Source: Lachnospiraceae bacterium
Lineage (GTDB): Bacteria; Bacillota; Clostridia; Lachnospirales; Lachnospiraceae
DNA length: 64,000 nt
Direction: 5' to 3'
Assembly (NCBI GenBank): GCA_017411305.1
Contig: JAFQQI010000120.1
Span: 1-64,000, forward strand
In this document: positions 60,182 through 64,000 of the stretch, in pieces
Position numbering within the stretch: position 1 is the first letter of the stretch
How the letters are laid out: the number at the start of each line of letters is the position of its first letter
Notes under the pieces: model-generated
Seen by the model: the letters and a program-made list of their open reading frames with translations, nothing else
Database searches by the model: none
Told to the model about the DNA's origin: nothing
Translations under genes and position numbers: made by a program

Positions 60182-60210
60182 AAAAAGGAACACTGGGGGT
60201 GTTCCTTTTT
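60182..60210 (+). terminator. Intrinsic terminator
   Basis: Stem AAAAAGGAACAC / GTGTTCCTTTTT, the same stem as the terminator at 57145-57176 but with a short GGGG-containing loop. Confidence 0.8.
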
Positions 60211-60471
60211 CTCTTATATAAAATAAGAATAAAAGAGTTATGTGTTAACTCTCTACCTCTATTTTGGTCCATTTATCTACAGCCAAATCCCGCAAAAATT
60301 ACGGGCTTTCAAATATAGGGAAAATAATTTGATTTACGAAATAATAATAGAAAAAAATACAACCAAAATAAAAAATATTCCCTATTCTCTTGAAAATAAC
60401 TTTTCATTTATCTATATTTTATATAGACATCGATAGTGTCTTTAAAAATAATTAAAAAAACAATATTTGTA

Positions 60472-60654
60472 ATGATTAAACTCTCATTGAAATGTTTGGA
60501 TTTATTGGAAGTTAATTTCGAGTGTTCCGCGAATAACAGTAACGGAAACTCACAGGTTGTACCTGGTTCTTTTATAGACAGGATTGTTTCATGGTCTCTC
60601 GCCATAGGAACCTTAATAGGAATATGGAAATGTATGATTATTCCAATGTTATAA
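60472..60654 (+). CDS. 60-residue protein with C-terminal membrane segment
   Basis: From ATG 60472: MIKLSLKCLDLLEVNFECSANNSNGNSQVV, then a hydrophobic helix (VSWSLAIGTLIGIWKCMIIPML). Preceded by an AT-rich leader with TATTTG. A 20-bp repeat (60139-60158 and 60248-60267, one mismatch) links this unit to the preceding small-peptide unit. No family recognised. A GC-rich hairpin follows at about 60738-60762. Confidence 0.35.
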   Translation: MIKLSLKCLDLLEVNFECSANNSNGNSQVVPGSFIDRIVSWSLAIGTLIGIWKCMIIPML

Positions 60655-60879
60655 TTGATAATTTCTTTCCCTATTGTTGAAATGATTCCCGGTCGATGCG
60701 AAATATGAGTTGGAGAATTATGTACTATAGAATAGAGTGGGGGAGGAACGTTCTCCTCCCTTACCTTTTGTACCTATAAAAGTCAAAGATTAAAAATACA
60801 ACAACAGGGAAGTGTATTTATTATATGTTTATAGATTTATTTGAATACACTTGTTTTTTGAATACAAATTGTAACATTT

Positions 60880-61302
60880 TCATTTCTTCTCTGCCATTTT
60901 TCGGGTTGCCTCTTTGACTTTCTCTGCTGCAGCTTTCATTTCATCCAAGAAGAAGTCAGGATTGAACCGAACTTTTCTGATTGAATCTTCCTCCGTTATC
61001 ATTATGAATCTTTTTATGATTTCCATGTCAACGGGAATTCCTGAAGGAGTTACAAGCATTTCTTTCACATCTTCCGCTATGGTTTCCTGATTGTTCTTCA
61101 GATGTTCAATAACATTGTTCCACCTTCTGCTTATTTCCTGGCTGGTAGATCTGTTACCGGAAAATTCCACACGGTCAAGAATTGGAAGTATTGAATTGTA
61201 CAATTTTTCCACTGTTCCTGTAATGCTGTCTTTCTTTTGGCTTTGTGGAAATACAGTCCCTATGTTCAGAACCAATATAATAATGATGAATGATATTTTC
61301 AT
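60880..61302 (-). CDS. Secreted helical protein
   Basis: 140 residues from ATG 61302 (MKISFIIIILVLNIGTVFPQ, a signal peptide); longer readings from upstream start codons overlap the topoisomerase stop. The mature part is helical and charged (EISRRWNNVIEHLKNNQETIAEDVKEML). The leader has aacaatagggaaag before the start. Co-transcribed with topB. No family recognised. Confidence 0.55.
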   Translation of the reverse strand: MKISFIIIILVLNIGTVFPQSQKKDSITGTVEKLYNSILPILDRVEFSGNRSTSQEISRRWNNVIEHLKNNQETIAEDVKEMLVTPSGIPVDMEIIKRFIMITEEDSIRKVRFNPDFFLDEMKAAAEKVKEATRKMAEKK

Positions 61303-61322
61303 AATAATTTCTTTCCCTATTG

Positions 61323-63431
61323 TTAATTCCATTTGAATGTAAATTTCCCATCCTTACCCAATATCAGTTTTGCTTCAAAGAAATTTCCATCCTTATTCTT
61401 CAGTTTTACTTTTCCTTTGGTCTCTCCATTTTCAAGGATTTCCTTTAGATCCTTTTCGGTCAGTTTTCTCTGACATACTGTTCTCCAGAAGAAGAATCCA
61501 CAATTTTCTTTGTCCTCACATCTGCACACCTTATCTGTGACAATAATTTTTCCTCCACATTTAGGGCACTCAAGCAGTAAGTCTTTTCCCTTTTCTTGTT
61601 TTACCATGGTGGATGTGATGCGGATGGCCAGCAGTTCTTCCGTACATTTTCTGGTGTAGTTCCTTATTTCTTCATTGAATCTTTCTACACCGATTTTGCC
61701 GGATTCAATCTTACCCAATGCGTTTTCCCACTTTCCGGTCAGTTCTACATTGGCAATCTGCATATCCTTTACTTTTTCATAAAGGGCCAGTCCTTTTTCT
61801 GTTGGCAAAAGAGTTTTCTTTTCCCGGACAACATATTTTGTGCGGAGAAGTTTTTCGATTGTTTCCGCTCTTGTAGCTGGTGTACCTATTCCTATATTCT
61901 TCAATGCTTCCCGTTCTTCTTCGTTCTCCAGTTCTTTCCCTGCCGTTTCCATCAATGCAAGGAGGGAGCTTTCTGTAAGCAAAGCCGGTGCTTTTGTATT
62001 CTTATCCAAGACTTCCAGTTTCTCCAGTGGAATGATTTCATCCGTCTTCAATGAGGGTAATTGTGAATTCTCGTCTTCAGGAACATTGTTTTTCTCATTG
62101 AATACAGCTTTCCATCCGGGCACCTTTATAACACTACCTTTGGCTATTAAAGGAAAGTCATCCATTCCATCAGCGATGATATGGACGGTTGTAATGTCCT
62201 TTTCTTCTTTCGGTGATACCGTTTCAAGCATCCTTCCGAGAATCATTTCGTATAATTTCCTTTCGCCTTCCGTCATTTCACCGTCTTTTGGTGTGTTTTC
62301 CGTCGGTAGCAGAGCGTGATGGTCTGTCACTTTGGATGCATTGACAGATATTCTTCCAAGCGGTTTCCCGTTTATGGACTTTGCATAATCCGAAAATTTA
62401 GGATACAGCTCTAAATTCCTTATCAGTTCAGGCAAAGTATCATAAACATCATCAGGTATGTATCTTGAGCCTGTACGGGGATATGTAACCAGTTTCTTTT
62501 CATAGAGTGACTGGCAGAGTTTCAGTGTCATTTCAGCGGAGAATCCGTATTTGCTGTTCGCCTCTTTCTGAAGTGATGTCAAGTCATACAATAGCGGCGG
62601 CATGGAATAGCCTGGTTTCTTCTCCACTTTGCTAACTTTGATATATGCCGCTTCCCCTATTGTTCTCAGTATCTCCAGTGCATCTTCCTTATTATTGAAT
62701 TTGGTATGGTTGAATGCACAGAATTGTATTCCTGTCTTGCTGCTTGTCAGTTTCAAGGTATGGAACGGTTCAGGGATGAAATTCCTGTTTTCTATGAATC
62801 TTCTGCATATCATGGAAAGGGTAGGGGTCTGTACCCTGCCCACTGACCATACAGTACCGTCATTCACATTGATGGTTGTTGCCCGTGTTCCGTTCATCCC
62901 AATGAGCCAGTCCGCTTCAGATCGTGCTTTTCCTGCTGCGAAGAGATTGTCATATTCCGATATAGGTCTGAGATTTTTCATTCCCTCCCGGATGGACTTG
63001 TCCGTCAATGATGATATCCACAGTCTTTTTACTGTTGCTTGTATGCTCACTTGTTCCTGAATATACTCAAATATATATCTGAATATAAGTTCCCCTTCCC
63101 GTCCTGCATCGGTAGCAACGATTATCGTATCCGATTTCTTGAACAGGGATGTGATGGTCTTCAGCTGCTTTTTATAGAGCGAGTCACTTTTCTTGTCCTT
63201 GCTCTCGATTGTCCTTGTCTTGAACTTGTCCGGCAGAATGGGCAGTTTTTCCTTTTCCCATTTTTCACCATACCCGTATGCGTCCGGTGAAGCCAGTTCT
63301 ATCAGATGACCGAACGCCCAAGTTACCCAATATCCGTTTCCGGAAATGAAGCCGTCTTCCCTCTTCCTTGCACCTACTACAGCGGCTATTCCTGCTGCCA
63401 CGGAAGGTTTTTCTGCTATTATTGTTGTCAT
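61323..63431 (-). CDS. topB: DNA topoisomerase III (TopB/TraE type)
   Basis: 702 residues. Toprim domain IIAEKPSVAAGI and DAGREGELIFR at the N-terminus; active-site region VTYPRTGSRYIPDD (catalytic Tyr ~330); C-terminal Cys4 zinc ribbon (CPKCGG...CRCEDKENC) and Toprim_Crpt-like end (TEKDLKEILENGETKGKV...GKFTFKWN). A type IA enzyme that decatenates single-stranded intermediates; plasmid copies aid transfer and replication. The same C-terminal module is triplicated in the protein at 5024-5860. Confidence 0.95.
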   Translation of the reverse strand: MTTIIAEKPSVAAGIAAVVGARKREDGFISGNGYWVTWAFGHLIELASPDAYGYGEKWEKEKLPILPDKFKTRTIESKDKKSDSLYKKQLKTITSLFKKSDTIIVATDAGREGELIFRYIFEYIQEQVSIQATVKRLWISSLTDKSIREGMKNLRPISEYDNLFAAGKARSEADWLIGMNGTRATTINVNDGTVWSVGRVQTPTLSMICRRFIENRNFIPEPFHTLKLTSSKTGIQFCAFNHTKFNNKEDALEILRTIGEAAYIKVSKVEKKPGYSMPPLLYDLTSLQKEANSKYGFSAEMTLKLCQSLYEKKLVTYPRTGSRYIPDDVYDTLPELIRNLELYPKFSDYAKSINGKPLGRISVNASKVTDHHALLPTENTPKDGEMTEGERKLYEMILGRMLETVSPKEEKDITTVHIIADGMDDFPLIAKGSVIKVPGWKAVFNEKNNVPEDENSQLPSLKTDEIIPLEKLEVLDKNTKAPALLTESSLLALMETAGKELENEEEREALKNIGIGTPATRAETIEKLLRTKYVVREKKTLLPTEKGLALYEKVKDMQIANVELTGKWENALGKIESGKIGVERFNEEIRNYTRKCTEELLAIRITSTMVKQEKGKDLLLECPKCGGKIIVTDKVCRCEDKENCGFFFWRTVCQRKLTEKDLKEILENGETKGKVKLKNKDGNFFEAKLILGKDGKFTFKWN

Positions 63432-63433
63432 AG

Positions 63434-63877
63434 TTATTGTTGTTTGTAGAAATAGACATCCATATAGGCAGTTTCATTACATGACGCTATGATATAGTCC
63501 GCCATACTCCCTTTCATATTTTCTTCCAGTTTTCTTACCGCATCCTTGAAGTCTGCCGCCTGTACAAGAACAAAACATGGAGTTTTCTTTTCCTTTCCGC
63601 TTTTTTCATCAAGGACAATGAACTGTAACTTGAACTTGAACCATCTGTCAGCGTTGGAATCCGTTGAGGGCTGTATCTCCGAATAGTTCGTCCTCTTTAT
63701 GTCTGATACCTTGAATTCACCAGAAATGAAAGGGGTTATCTCTTCAATGATTCTTCCTTCGGCTTCGGTGAAGCTGAAGGCATCGACGAGGTACGGTTCC
63801 GTCACTTTCTTTTGCACTCCGTTCTCCATCGTTTTTTCATACTGAATTTTACATTCGAACCAGTTTTTTGATGCCAT
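63434..63877 (-). CDS. DUF4494 protein
   Basis: 147 residues from ATG 63877 (MASKNWFECKIQYEKTMENGVQKKVTEPYLVDAFSFTEAE). The DUF4494 pattern is clear: ...Y.VDA.SFTEAE.RI..E......EF.V..I....Y.E. and ..W.K.K. It is found with topoisomerase and other replication genes in Bacteroidales phages and plasmids; function unknown. Two bases upstream of topB in transcription. Confidence 0.85.
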   Translation of the reverse strand: MASKNWFECKIQYEKTMENGVQKKVTEPYLVDAFSFTEAEGRIIEEITPFISGEFKVSDIKRTNYSEIQPSTDSNADRWFKFKLQFIVLDEKSGKEKKTPCFVLVQAADFKDAVRKLEENMKGSMADYIIASCNETAYMDVYFYKQQ

Positions 63878-63900
63878 ATATAATAATGTTAGGAATTTCA

Positions 63901-63930
63901 AAAAAAGCCCCTTGTTTCACAACAAGAGGA
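63901..63930 (-). terminator. Intrinsic terminator at right edge
   Basis: Stem 63909-63917 with 63922-63930 and seven T on the minus strand. It ends a leftward transcript from beyond the window. The last 70 bases are too short to call a gene. Confidence 0.7.
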
Positions 63931-64000
63931 CAGTCAAACATTCTTAGTTTTTAAACGCTTCTTGTTTCTTACAGCTGCTGAATTATAAGAAACTGCTCAG

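Noticed and set aside
63931-64000. Possible C-terminal end of a leftward gene (KKRLKTKNV)
   Set aside because: Only about 20 codons are visible and an in-frame stop precedes them in the window, so no gene can be supported.

Overview
The window reads as part of a large conjugative plasmid (or plasmid-like conjugative element) of a gut Bacteroidales, of the Bacteroides/Phocaeicola/Parabacteroides type. The evidence is the CTnDOT-type Tra genes (TraE, F, G, J, K, M, N, O), fimbrillin and DUF3575/DUF3868/DUF5119-type fimbrial genes, promoters of the form TTTG-N20-TAnnTTTG, DUF3945/DUF4099 proteins, a Rep_3-type initiator with iterons, and a ParA. Only one IS-like element (tnpB) is present. No rRNA and no housekeeping core genes were seen. 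One tRNA, Arg(CCU), is carried.

Layout, left to right. (1) 1-5 kb: a truncated fimbrillin-like lipoprotein, small hypothetical genes and the tRNA. (2) 5-16.6 kb: a long leftward operon of presumed leading-region genes: DUF4099/DUF3945, an ArdC-like antirestriction metalloprotein, tandem DpnD/PcfM domains, a hexapeptide-repeat protein, a RadC/JAB protein, DUF3945, a TraP-like Toprim primase, a bPH protein, a periplasmic VirB5-like protein and a triple zinc-ribbon protein. A divergent M23 peptidase faces it. (3) 17.5-25 kb: hipBA, XRE and coiled-coil genes, an intact tnpB element, an orphan CRISPR array of five 46-bp repeats, and small membrane and HicB-like proteins. (4) 25-26.6 kb: an AbiEi-Fic protein. 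(5) 26.6-41.1 kb: the mating-pair-formation operon, from traG (VirB4) to the coupling protein, with two traJ (VirB6) paralogs. (6) 41.5-50.2 kb: a CoiA-like gene and a complete fimbrial operon, downstream of traE/traF. (7) 50.2-57.1 kb: a segment bounded by perfect 35-bp inverted repeats that holds a serine recombinase, repA, an XRE gene, the iteron origin, mobC, the relaxase, a lipoprotein, parA (TraA-like) and a TraB-like gene. (8) 57-64 kb: small genes, a second serine recombinase, an Abi_2/HEPN protein with a structured RNA beside its promoter, small peptides, topoisomerase III and DUF4494.

How it works together. The relaxase and MobC nick DNA at an oriT that probably lies near 53.2 kb, and the coupling protein passes it to a Bacteroidetes type IV secretion system. 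The fimbrial operon inside the tra region could aid mate contact or biofilm formation. The 16.6-5 kb operon probably protects and processes incoming DNA in the recipient.

Most interesting observations: (a) flipping the 35-bp-IR segment would place the traA-traB-like genes directly in front of the traC/traE/traF-like genes with normal operon spacing, so it may be a DNA switch for conjugation; (b) three of the four CRISPR spacers share short words with that crossover repeat; (c) two families of repeated promoters, one with a conserved 20-bp spacer and one with an invariant 15-bp spacer, suggest plasmid-wide regulons; (d) four neighbouring plasmid proteins, including HipA, share a C-terminal module and basic tails; (e) an Abi_2/HEPN gene has a candidate small RNA in its leader. 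All assignments come from reading the sequence; no database search was run.
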